This document shows, one piece after another, positions 1-7,321 of a DNA stretch of 7,321 nucleotides. Within the stretch, counting starts at the first letter, position 1. Each line of letters starts with the position of its first letter. This DNA comes from Xanthobacteraceae bacterium (GTDB lineage Bacteria > Pseudomonadota > Alphaproteobacteria > Rhizobiales > Xanthobacteraceae), in contig JASHYD010000436.1 of the NCBI GenBank assembly GCA_030043175.1, positions 1 to 7,321 on the forward strand, given 5' to 3'. The notes beneath the pieces were generated by a model. It saw nothing but the letters and a program-made list of their open reading frames with translations. It was not told where the DNA came from and searched no databases. Both the position numbers and the translations under genes were made by a program.

Positions 1-2
1 TC

Positions 3-188
3 GACGCAGAACATACTGCCGACGGCGCCGAACGAAAGGTGACAGCACAGTTATTGTCGGGCGACTTCGATTTGAAAACGGCGTTGTCGGTAATCGAGCT
101 GGCGCGGGCGATGGAGCGCGCAACGGACCGGCTTGCTGGTTTCGGTCACGTGTTGCGCGAGCATGTGCTGACCGAGCTCGCTACATAA
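3..188 (+). CDS. C-terminal fragment of a helical protein, possibly DUF47/PhoU-like
   Basis: The window opens inside an open reading frame whose last 61 codons and TAA stop are visible; the start lies upstream. The visible part is rich in Ala, Leu, Glu and Arg and looks all-helical. It contains ELARAMERATDRLAGF near the end, which resembles the last helices of DUF47/PhoU-type proteins, where a similar LE-R-AD pattern occurs. DUF47 proteins often accompany Pit-type phosphate transporters, which would suit the neighbouring dikinase-like gene, but that transporter is not in view. The gene ends 13 nt before the next start, so the two are probably co-transcribed. That this is coding is fairly secure. 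The family is only a guess from a short, low-complexity helical tail, and another helical-bundle protein is possible. Confidence 0.55.
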   Translation, partial: DAEHTADGAERKVTAQLLSGDFDLKTALSVIELARAMERATDRLAGFGHVLREHVLTELAT

Positions 189-201
189 TCCGGGTAGGCT
201 T

Positions 202-1803
202 ATGCAGATCGTCCGCATTCACGCCGGAATAAAAGAACAGCCTCCCGCCGAGATTGTCGGCTCAAAGGCAGCCAATCTCGCACGCATGGCGATGCTCGGT
301 CTGCCGGTACCAGCGGCTTTTGTGATCCCGATCGAACTGTGCGGCGCCATTATCGACGGTGATCCAAACGCCAAGCAGGAGCTCGCCGACAGTCTGACGT
401 CAGGCATCAGTTTTCTGGAAAAGGCAACCGGGAGAGATTTCGGCGATCGCCGTCGACCGCTCCTGGTTTCGGTGCGCTCCGGTGCCGCGAGGTCGATGCC
501 CGGCATGCTCGACACAGTGCTTGATGTCGGCTGCACGGCTGCCGCTGTTCAGGGCCTCATTCGCATGACCGGTAACCCGCGTTTTGCCTTCGATTGCCGC
601 CGCCGTTTTCTTGAGAGCTACGGCAGTGTTGTTTTAGGCATGCAGGCAGCGGCTTTCCAGAAACAGCGTAACATGATCATGGCCATGGAAGGCGTAGACA
701 GCGAATTTTGTCTCGACGGGGAGGCGCTTGAGCGGCTGGTCGCATGCTACCGACAGGCCATCGAGGATGAGAATCAGCTATTGCCGGACACGCCGATGGA
801 GCAGCTGCGCGGGGCGGCCGAGGGAGTGTACGATTCTTGGGTGAGCGACCGCGCGTTAACCTATCGCCGACTGCAACGACTCGACGATCTGAAGGGCACC
901 GCCGTCACAGTGCAGGCAATGGTGTTCGGCAATGGCTCGTCGCTATCGGGCGCGGGCGTCGCGTTTTCGCGAGATCCATCGACCGGAGACAATACTCCGA
1001 TTATTGATGTGTTGTTTGGCGCGCAGGGCGAAGATGTTGTCTCCGGCCGCCACACGCCCGAGACCGAGGACGCGATTGCGCGTTGGTTGCCCGAAGTCGC
1101 CACCACATTACGTGAAGCCTTGGCACGTCTTGAGGCGGAGTTTGCCGATGTCCAGGACGTCGAATTCACCATCGAGCAGGGGAGATTGTGGATCCTGCAG
1201 ACCCGGGCGGCCAAGCGGACGGCACAAGCCGCGGTGCGCCTAGCAATTGATTTTGTCCGCGAAGGCCGGATCACACCGCGACAGGCGCTGCAGCGCTTGA
1301 GCGACATCGACTTGAATAGGCTGCTCAGCAACCGCCTGACTGCCGTTGGAGAACCAGTCGCAAGTGGCACAGGCGCATCCGCCGGCATCGCGATTGGACG
1401 CGCCGCATTCGATCCTACAAGCGCGGTGCGGCTCGCAGCCAGTGGTGACCCCATCATTCTTGTCCGCCACGATACCAGCACGGCAGATGTCGCGGGTTTC
1501 GCGGTCTCCGTTGGCATCGTTACAGCAATCGGCGGGCGCACCGCGCACGCGGCGCTGGTCGCGCGACAACTGGACAAGCCGTGCATTGTTGGTTGCGCTG
1601 AATTGGCGGTGGACGTGGATCGGCATTGTGCGCAGTTTGGACAAAGCACGGTCAGAGAGGGTGACTGGATCTCGATCGACGGCGGGCGCGGCGCGATCCA
1701 TCTCGGTCGCGGCCAGATGGTGGTCGACCGGCCGCACGGCCAACTGGCGGAAATCAACCGCTGGCGCACAGCCATCCAGGGAAAGGCGACTGCCGATGCC
1801 TAA
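202..1803 (+). CDS. PPDK-like protein: ATP-grasp plus phosphohistidine domain, no PEP/pyruvate barrel
   Basis: This 533-aa protein matches the first 60% of pyruvate,phosphate dikinase. Residues 20-37 (GSKAANLARMAMLGLPVP) and 90-106 (SVRSGAARSMPGMLDTV) are hallmark PPDK N-terminal ATP-grasp motifs. VAFSRDPSTGD (253-263), AQGEDVVSG (274-282) and QDVEFTIE to LQTR (318-335) complete the nucleotide-binding part. A swivelling domain follows (about 388-505) with GGRTAHAALVAR, whose His449 corresponds to the phosphorylated histidine. Full PPDK has about 870-900 residues and a C-terminal TIM barrel that binds pyruvate/PEP; here the protein stops after the His domain, and no barrel sequence follows. 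It could therefore move phosphate from ATP to His449, but the acceptor is unknown: a separate barrel protein, a different small molecule, or a regulatory partner. The ATG has only a weak upstream purine stretch. All hallmark residues are kept, so it does not look like a decaying gene. Confidence 0.9.
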   Translation: MQIVRIHAGIKEQPPAEIVGSKAANLARMAMLGLPVPAAFVIPIELCGAIIDGDPNAKQELADSLTSGISFLEKATGRDFGDRRRPLLVSVRSGAARSMPGMLDTVLDVGCTAAAVQGLIRMTGNPRFAFDCRRRFLESYGSVVLGMQAAAFQKQRNMIMAMEGVDSEFCLDGEALERLVACYRQAIEDENQLLPDTPMEQLRGAAEGVYDSWVSDRALTYRRLQRLDDLKGTAVTVQAMVFGNGSSLSGAGVAFSRDPSTGDNTPIIDVLFGAQGEDVVSGRHTPETEDAIARWLPEVATTLREALARLEAEFADVQDVEFTIEQGRLWILQTRAAKRTAQAAVRLAIDFVREGRITPRQALQRLSDIDLNRLLSNRLTAVGEPVASGTGASAGIAIGRAAFDPTSAVRLAASGDPIILVRHDTSTADVAGFAVSVGIVTAIGGRTAHAALVARQLDKPCIVGCAELAVDVDRHCAQFGQSTVREGDWISIDGGRGAIHLGRGQMVVDRPHGQLAEINRWRTAIQGKATADA

Positions 1804-1894
1804 TTTCATGTACTAGCAGCATTTCTCCTGCCAGCAAAGATTTCCAAAGTTGTCGCCGGGAACTTGATCCAGCGCACGGACTTGGGCTGGACCG

Positions 1895-2480
1895 TGTTCA
1901 ATTGAACTGCCTCGTCCCATTCTCGACAAAGGACACGCAATTGCGTTGACGGTGGACCAGGGCACAGTCGATACGGGTGCTCGCGCGCTCTTGTTGTGTG
2001 AGACCGACCTTGAGCTTGAGCGTAAGAGCGCAATGAAGCTGTTCGAGGTTGCGCGGGTATCGAGACCCATCCAGCGCGGCTTGCGGCGAAGAGCAAGGTG
2101 GAACGTGGCTACGTGATCAATAGGGGGCGACCAGGATTTACCGGTCAAGCCTGGCTCTATCGATCTGGGCCGCAAGCGCGCGTGACGCTTTGAAGTTGAT
2201 CGGATGGCTAGAGGCTGGGCTATGGACCAACCAAAGGACCGATCTCGTCCGCAATAAGGCGATCTTCCGAGCGCGGATTTCGTGGCCAGCAATTGGCGCG
2301 ACGTTGGCGCAAGGTTCGCAAGAAAGGTAGAGCGCTCACCCAACTGGATGCACGGGGCCGTCACAAGTTTCGCATACAAATCAAGAAACTGTGCTGTGCG
2401 ACGTTGTTTACGTGTCCGCAATCCGGATGCGGGCTCAAAACCGCCAAAACTGCCAACGCCCCTGAGATGTGTCGTTTTGT
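1895..2480 (+). pseudogene. Decayed CYTH-CHAD protein (inorganic triphosphatase family)
   Basis: Fragments of one CYTH-CHAD protein can be read in order on the plus strand, but in changing frames. Frame A (1937-2059) gives ALTVDQGTVDTGARALLL and CETDLELERKSAMKLFEVA, typical of the CYTH tunnel fold. After a shift, 2062-2121 gives ETHPARLAAKSKVERGYVIN, the end of CYTH. Frame A resumes at 2135-2182 (PVKPGSIDLGRK), then hits TGA at 2183. At 2187-2222 another frame gives ALKLIGWLEAGLW, from the middle of CHAD. At 2293 onward a further frame gives LARRWRKVRKKGRALTQLDA and then KFRIQIKKL, the conserved second-half CHAD motif. The N-terminal half of CYTH and roughly the first half of CHAD are missing, and no start codon or intact frame exists. 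Intact relatives hydrolyse triphosphate and/or bind polyphosphate. The edges are approximate. The family call rests on motif memory, but several consecutive motifs agree. Confidence 0.75.
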
Positions 2481-2539
2481 GACATTCTGCGGCCGTCCTT
2501 AACCATCTTAGCTGGCCCGGCACGGATTCAGGGTTATTT

Positions 2540-2581
2540 TTGAGTGACGTCAATTTGCATTTTGATGCTGGGTGCGATTGT
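2540..2581 (+). promoter_or_regulatory. Candidate FixK/FNR-activated promoter of the PAS gene
   Basis: TTGAGTGACGTCAA (2540-2553) is a perfect TTGA-N6-TCAA dyad, the core recognised by FixK/FNR-family regulators. Its centre is 2546.5. A weak -10-like hexamer GATTGT (2576-2581, 3 of 6 consensus bases) implies a transcript start near 2588, which puts the dyad at -41.5, the class II activator position. The start codon would follow after a leader of about 62 nt. The dyad is seen directly; binding and the transcript start are inferred. Confidence 0.55.
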
Positions 2582-2649
2582 GCTGGCGCCTTCATTCAAG
2601 TAGAACCTCGATCCGCCTGAACAAGGCAACAGTTGCGAAAGACCGGCAA

Positions 2650-3099
2650 ATGATGAGCAACGGTGGAACTTTCCTGCTCCCCGATCAACTGGAGGGAGAT
2701 CTCGAACGCGTGCATGCTTACTGGAACGGCTTGAAGCGCGGCGATAACGACATTCCATTCTGGGACGACGTGAAGTTCTCAATGCAGGCCCGCCTTGCCC
2801 GCGAGGTTATGGTGATCGAAGCATTTGAGAATCGCCTCAGATTCAGGTTTGACCTGGTCGGTGAGGATTTGACGCGGCGTTACGGCGCCTCTCTTGCCGG
2901 CAAATTCACTGACGAGGTCGATCTCCATCCGCCGATCGACCGGCTCACCGAGCAGTGCCGCGCAACGGTCGAGCGGCGCGCGCCGACTTTCTTTCGTCAT
3001 GCCTCCACGCAGAGCGTCGTCGGATATTCCCGCCTCGTCCTGCCGCTATGGGGCAACGGCCATATCGAAATGCTGATCGCAGCCGTCTGCTTCTCCTGA
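2650..3099 (+). CDS. Stand-alone PAS-domain protein (PAS_5-like)
   Basis: A 149-aa soluble protein. LERVHAYWNGLKRGDNDIPF near the N-terminus, then the core with FRFDLVGEDLTRRYG and LAGKFTDEVD, then SRLVLPLWG near the end follow the pattern of PAS_5 proteins (short alphaproteobacterial PAS domains that begin with a YW-x-x-L-R-G helix). It has no output domain, transmembrane segment or signal peptide. It could be a small sensor or partner protein; ligand and output are unknown. The frame is open from a GTG at 2572, but the inferred transcript start near 2588 and the PAS-type N-terminus favour ATG 2650 (a second ATG follows directly at 2653). The Shine-Dalgarno is weak (GAAAGA upstream). The gene converges on hsp20 and is separated from it by a hairpin. 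The family call is good; the function is not known. Confidence 0.8.
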   Translation: MMSNGGTFLLPDQLEGDLERVHAYWNGLKRGDNDIPFWDDVKFSMQARLAREVMVIEAFENRLRFRFDLVGEDLTRRYGASLAGKFTDEVDLHPPIDRLTEQCRATVERRAPTFFRHASTQSVVGYSRLVLPLWGNGHIEMLIAAVCFS

Positions 3100-3220
3100 A
3101 GAAACTGTCAATGCTGGCGCTGCCTCCGCGACGGCAAGCGTCCACAACCAGCGCAACGACAATGGCCGAAAGCGGACTAAACGTCACATTAATGTCGCTG
3201 CGCAAAACGCTATGGAGTTA

Positions 3221-3250
3221 CCGAGTCGCAGGGGTTAAACTGCGGCTCGG
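3221..3250 (+). terminator. Hairpin between convergent genes, probable terminator
   Basis: CCGAGTCGCAG (3221-3231) pairs with CTGCGGCTCGG (3240-3250) around an 8-nt loop, giving 11 bp with one T-G pair. In a plus-strand transcript that pair is a U-G wobble; in a minus-strand transcript it becomes an A-C mismatch, so the fold is better for the PAS-gene transcript. It lies 121 nt after the PAS stop and 33 nt beyond the hsp20 stop. The following T-rich stretch (GGTTTAAATT) is weak, so Rho-independent termination is plausible but not certain. It may serve both genes. Confidence 0.5.
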
Positions 3251-3283
3251 ATAGGTTTAAATTACCAATTTTGCATACGGCGG

Positions 3284-3802
3284 TCAGGCTGCAGCCTTAA
3301 CCTCGATTTTCTTTTCCGCCTTCTGCGCCTCCGGGCCCTTAGGCAGAGTCACGGTCAGCACGCCCTTATTGAACGTCGCTTCGATCTTGTCGGGGTCGAC
3401 CCCTTCCGGAATGCGGAAGCAGCGCTCGAACGAGCCGAAATGACGCTCACGGAGGTGATAGTCCTTCGTCTTCTGCTCCTTGTCTTCCTGCTTCTCGCCC
3501 TTGATGGTCAGGCCACCATTGGCGAACTTCACTTCGATGTCTTTCTCGTCCAACCCAGGCAACTCGGCCGTTATCTCGTAGGATTTGTCCCTCTCGGTGA
3601 TGTCGACTGCAGGGCTTGCGGCAAAGCTCAGTTCACGCCGCCAGAACGGCTCGACATTAAACGCCGAGCGGCGCCATGGAATCCCCCAGAAATCCCGGTC
3701 GAAATCCTCGAATAGGCGATCGATTTCGCGGCGAAGGCTGATAAACGGGCGCCCAACCGCCTGGGTCGCCTCCGTAGGCACTTTCGAAGCAATTTCGGCC
3801 AT
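3284..3802 (-). CDS. Hsp20/alpha-crystallin small heat-shock protein
   Basis: A 172-aa cytoplasmic holdase chaperone that would bind unfolding proteins and pass them to ATP-dependent chaperones. The N-terminal arm (1-60) contains REIDRLFEDFDRDFWG, typical of this Hsp20 subfamily. The alpha-crystallin domain runs from about 62 (SPAVDITE) through ITAELPGLDEKDIEV to GVLTVTLPK at 147-155, the family's A-x-x-x-x-GVL signature. A C-terminal I-x-V motif (Ile166-Glu-Val168), used for oligomer contacts, is present. Length and motifs are complete. The start is well supported: AAGGAGG (3811-3817) lies 8 nt before the ATG. The gene is transcribed away from atpD and toward the PAS gene. Upstream sits a FixK/FNR-type box with a good -10, so oxygen limitation rather than heat alone may control it. 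Several Hsp20 paralogues are common in these bacteria, so no gene symbol is assigned. Confidence 0.95.
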   Translation of the reverse strand: MAEIASKVPTEATQAVGRPFISLRREIDRLFEDFDRDFWGIPWRRSAFNVEPFWRRELSFAASPAVDITERDKSYEITAELPGLDEKDIEVKFANGGLTIKGEKQEDKEQKTKDYHLRERHFGSFERCFRIPEGVDPDKIEATFNKGVLTVTLPKGPEAQKAEKKIEVKAAA

Positions 3803-3834
3803 GTCCAGGTCCTCCTTGAATTGGAAACTGCGGG

Positions 3835-3876
3835 CTTATACGGCGACAGACATTCGGGGGCTTTGACCTGGCTCAA
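3835..3876 (-). promoter_or_regulatory. Candidate FixK/FNR-activated hsp20 promoter
   Basis: On the minus strand, TTGAGCCAGGTCAA (3876 to 3863) is a perfect TTGA-N6-TCAA dyad centred at 3869.5. TATAAG (3840 to 3835) is a 5-of-6 match to the sigma-70 -10 element. The transcript would begin near 3828, so the dyad centre falls at -41.5, the class II activator position, with a leader of about 25 nt that holds the strong AAGGAGG. No recognisable -35 element is needed for this promoter class. This is the best of the three candidate boxes in the window. Confidence 0.65.
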
Positions 3877-4208
3877 TTCTTTCAGTGATTGCAAAGCGCT
3901 GCTTCAGCACCCTCTTTTCAGTTTTTCGGCATGGGCGGTCGGGCCGGCGCCCAGCGCGGCCGGGCCAGTTCGCGAAAATGCGCGTGGCGGAAAGCCACAA
4001 TCGCATCCCCCTGTTGCTGGAGCAAATGTGGAGCCTTTTCCGAAAAGATGAAATGCAGGACCGTCATTGCCTTGTAACGTTCACGCAAGCACTGGCGGGC
4101 GTTCATTCGAGCGCCGTCAAGAGCGCCACGCGCAGCGATGAGAACAGTCGCGTCATTCTTGGTTCGTCAGGCCGCGCCGGGGCCAGGAACTTTCATTTCC
4201 TGGGCAGA
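3877..4208. other. Intergenic stretch with no convincing gene
   Basis: This is the middle of the 543-nt region between the divergent hsp20 and atpD genes. Several frames stay open here (for example 3885-4259 plus and 3918-4106 minus), but none gives a recognisable protein, a good ribosome-binding site or consistent codon use. I see no tRNA, insertion-sequence end or repeat. It may be a remnant of a lost gene or plain spacer; nothing in it can be assigned. Confidence 0.5.
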
Positions 4209-4249
4209 TTGATCCAAGTCATATGGCGGCACAACAGCGGCACTAGCCT
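4209..4249 (+). promoter_or_regulatory. Candidate FixK/FNR-type promoter of the N-ATPase operon
   Basis: TTGATCCAAGTCAT (4209-4222) matches TTGA-N6-TCAA except for the last base. Its centre is 4215.5. TAGCCT (4244-4249) keeps the T1, A2 and T6 positions of a -10 element and implies a transcript start near 4257, again placing the dyad near -41.5. The leader to the atpD start would be about 89 nt and would include a small AGCAGC/GCTGCT hairpin at 4298-4314. With one box mismatch and a weak -10 this is less sure than the hsp20 promoter. Confidence 0.45.
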
Positions 4250-4318
4250 TGCGACGTAGTTCCGCGTTAAGGGAAGCGACTATGGCTGGACCGGAGTAGC
4301 AGCCCGCTGCTGCTGTAG

Positions 4319-6251
<1,933 letters not shown>

Positions 6252-6252
<1 letters not shown>

Positions 6253-6530
6253 TGACGGCGGACGATCCCGAGCGCCTTGATGAGGCAGTCAAGCGGCGCC
6301 GCGAACGGCAGGCCCGTGGGCGACGTGAGGGAGAATGGTCGATCGGCCAGAATCTCGGGCTGATCGGCGTCCTCGGCTGGACGATTGTCACGCCGACGCT
6401 GATCGGCGTCTTTGCTGGTCGCTGGCTCGACCGGCAATTTGGCTCGGGAATCTTCTGGACGCTAGGCCTCCTGGTCCTGGGTCTCGCGGTCGGCTGCGCA
6501 CTCGCCTGGAAAAGGATGCATCAGATATGA
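6252..6530 (+). CDS. atpQ: N-ATPase accessory membrane protein AtpQ (AtpI/AtpZ-like)
   Basis: A 92-aa inner-membrane protein. Residues 1-30 are hydrophilic and strongly basic/acidic (KRRRERQARGRREGE). Two transmembrane helices follow, about 32-56 (GLIGVLGWTIVTPTLIGVFAG) and 66-86. The short loop between them, GRWLDRQFGSG, fits the AtpI/AtpZ family pattern, in which a G-x-x-x-D-x-x-x-x-x-G loop is conserved. AtpI-type proteins help assemble the c-ring or are proposed to aid Mg2+ supply; which role AtpQ has is not established. The gene overlaps atpC by one base (TAATG), with GAGGAG at 6238-6243 as its ribosome-binding site. Length and position are as expected for the N-ATPase operon. Confidence 0.85.
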
Positions 6531-6814
6531 GCTTCGCGGCAATCGTTTCCGATCCTGCCCTCCTGCCTGCCACTTTGGTGGCAGGGTTCGCGGTTGGCTT
6601 GATCTATTTCGCCATGTTATGGCGGACGGCAAAGCTGTACGATTCCGGCCACAGCTGGTTCGAACTTGCAGCGCTCACCCTCGGCCGCATTTCAGGAGCC
6701 GCTATCCTGCTTGCATCTGAAGCGAAGCTTGGTGCCGGGCCCCTGCTCGCGGCCCTTCTCGGATTCCTTTTGGCTCGCGCGGCGATCCTGCACGCTGTTC
6801 GCAGGAGCAGCTGA
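6527..6814 (+). CDS. atpR: N-ATPase accessory membrane protein AtpR
   Basis: A 95-aa very hydrophobic protein with three predicted transmembrane helices, about 12-32, 46-65 and 69-88. Polar residues inside or next to these helices include Arg33 (in MLWRTAKLYDSG), Arg54 (in LGRISG), Glu65 and Arg84. Membrane-embedded arginines are a known feature of AtpR and have been proposed to meet the carboxylates of c-subunits during ring assembly; that role is a family-level proposal, not shown here. The start is ATG 6527 in a 4-nt ATGA overlap with atpQ, preceded by AAGGA at 6512-6516. The frame is open upstream to 6335, but that part is an out-of-frame shadow of atpQ. AtpR is found only in N-ATPase operons, so it is the most diagnostic gene of the cluster. 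Confidence 0.85.
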   Translation: MSFAAIVSDPALLPATLVAGFAVGLIYFAMLWRTAKLYDSGHSWFELAALTLGRISGAAILLASEAKLGAGPLLAALLGFLLARAAILHAVRRSS

Positions 6815-7321
6815 TGGAATCCTCGCCCCTTGCCAGCATCGTCATGTTCCGCCTTGGCCCGATCGCCATTACGAGACCGGTGGTCACGACCTGGGCGATC
6901 ATGGCAGTGCTCATAGTCGTTTCATGGATGGTGACGCGCCGGCTTGATCGCCGCCCTGACCGGATACAGGCGGTATTCGAAATCGCCGTAACCGGCATTC
7001 TGGGGCAAATCGAAGAGATCATCCGCAAGGACGCGCGGAGCCTGCTCCCGCTGCTCGGTACACTCTTCATCTTCCTCGTAGTCGCCAATCTCTCTGGTGT
7101 GCTGCCAGGTGTCGAGGCACCTACCGCCAAGCTCGAGACGCCCGCCGCATTAGCACTCATCGTCTTCGTATCGGTGCATTACTTCGGCGTTCGGGCAAGA
7201 GGCTTCTTGGGTTACCTCACGAGCTTTGCCAAGCCGAAGCTCATCATGCTGCCACTCAACATTCTCTCAGAGGTGACGCGCACCTTCTCGCTGATGATCC
7301 GCCTGTTCGGCAACATCATGA
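6814..7321 (+). CDS. atpB: N-ATPase subunit a, 5' part (cut by window end)
   Basis: The first 169 codons of the membrane stator subunit that forms the ion half-channels beside the c-ring. Transmembrane segments are visible at about 23-40, 78-99 (LPLLGTLFIFLVVANLSGVL) and 110-125. IMLPLNILSEVTRTFSLMIR leads into RLFGN, with Arg163 as the essential arginine that faces the c-ring carboxylate (counterpart of E. coli Arg210). The window stops six residues later, so the last helices and any residues that help decide Na+ versus H+ are not seen. ATG 6814 overlaps the atpR stop by one base (TGATG), and AGGAG at 6803-6807 gives good spacing. In other N-ATPase operons atpE, atpF, atpA and atpG follow; that is expected here but not in view. 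Confidence 0.95.
   Translation, partial: MESSPLASIVMFRLGPIAITRPVVTTWAIMAVLIVVSWMVTRRLDRRPDRIQAVFEIAVTGILGQIEEIIRKDARSLLPLLGTLFIFLVVANLSGVLPGVEAPTAKLETPAALALIVFVSVHYFGVRARGFLGYLTSFAKPKLIMLPLNILSEVTRTFSLMIRLFGNIM

Noticed and set aside
861..1775. Long minus-strand open frames inside the PPDK-like gene, and a similar one at 4328-5113 inside atpD
   Set aside because: They are shadows of high-GC coding sequence; the plus-strand proteins carry clear family motifs.
1864..1877. TTGATCCAGCGCAC as a further FixK/FNR-like box
   Set aside because: The second half-site (GCAC) departs from TCAA at several positions and no gene follows it.
1896..1907. Perfect 12-bp palindrome GTTCAATTGAAC
   Set aside because: It lies within the decayed gene with no promoter or gene start nearby; one such palindrome can arise by chance.
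1813..2595. Long minus-strand open frame (260 codons)
   Set aside because: It runs antisense to the recognisable CYTH-CHAD fragments, its translation resembles no family I know, and it has no good ribosome-binding site.
3805..3871. RNA thermometer in the hsp20 leader: CCAGGTC at 3871-3865 could pair with GACCTGG next to the Shine-Dalgarno
   Set aside because: The upstream arm lies inside the FixK/FNR dyad and before the inferred transcript start (about 3828), so it would not be in the mRNA. It would matter only if a second, upstream promoter exists.
3885..4259. Possible small genes between hsp20 and atpD (also minus 3918-4106)
   Set aside because: No recognisable domain or ribosome-binding site, and the plus frame overlaps the atpD promoter elements.
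4298..4314. AGCAGC/GCTGCT hairpin just upstream of atpD
   Set aside because: It is short, has no T-run and covers no clear Shine-Dalgarno, so I do not claim an attenuator or riboswitch.

Overview
The window looks like part of an alphaproteobacterial chromosome, most likely Hyphomicrobiales (Bradyrhizobium/Rhodopseudomonas-like). This rests on GC-rich coding bias, a PAS_5-type protein, an alphaproteobacterial Hsp20, an N-type ATPase operon, and FixK/FNR-type TTGA-N6-TCAA boxes. The taxonomic call is inference.

Layout. (1) 3-188: the C-terminal end of a helical protein, possibly DUF47/PhoU-like. It is followed 13 nt later by a 533-aa pyruvate,phosphate dikinase (PPDK)-like protein (202-1803). 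That protein keeps the ATP-grasp and phosphohistidine domains and lacks the C-terminal PEP/pyruvate barrel. (2) About 1895-2480: a decayed CYTH-CHAD gene (tripolyphosphatase/polyphosphate-binding family) with several frameshifts and an internal deletion. (3) 2650-3099: a small stand-alone PAS-domain protein. It converges on an Hsp20 small heat-shock protein on the minus strand (3284-3802), with an 11-bp hairpin between them. (4) 3803-4345: a 543-nt region between the divergent hsp20 and atpD genes. It carries promoter elements near both ends and no convincing gene in the middle. (5) 4346-7321: the start of an N-ATPase operon, atpD-atpC-atpQ-atpR-atpB, with every gene overlapping the next by 1-4 nt. 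The window ends inside atpB, just after its essential arginine.

Most interesting signal: the PAS gene, hsp20 and atpD each have a FixK/FNR-like dyad upstream, two perfect and one with a single mismatch. Each dyad is placed so that a -10-like hexamer puts its centre near -41.5 from the inferred transcription start, the class II activator position. For hsp20 the -10 (TATAAG) matches 5 of 6 consensus bases. This suggests that a PAS protein, a chaperone and an auxiliary rotary ATPase form one low-oxygen regulon module, beside phosphate/energy-metabolism genes (PPDK-like, possible PhoU-like, dead CYTH-CHAD). No wholly new gene system is evident; the co-regulation and the domain-truncated dikinase are the points to test.
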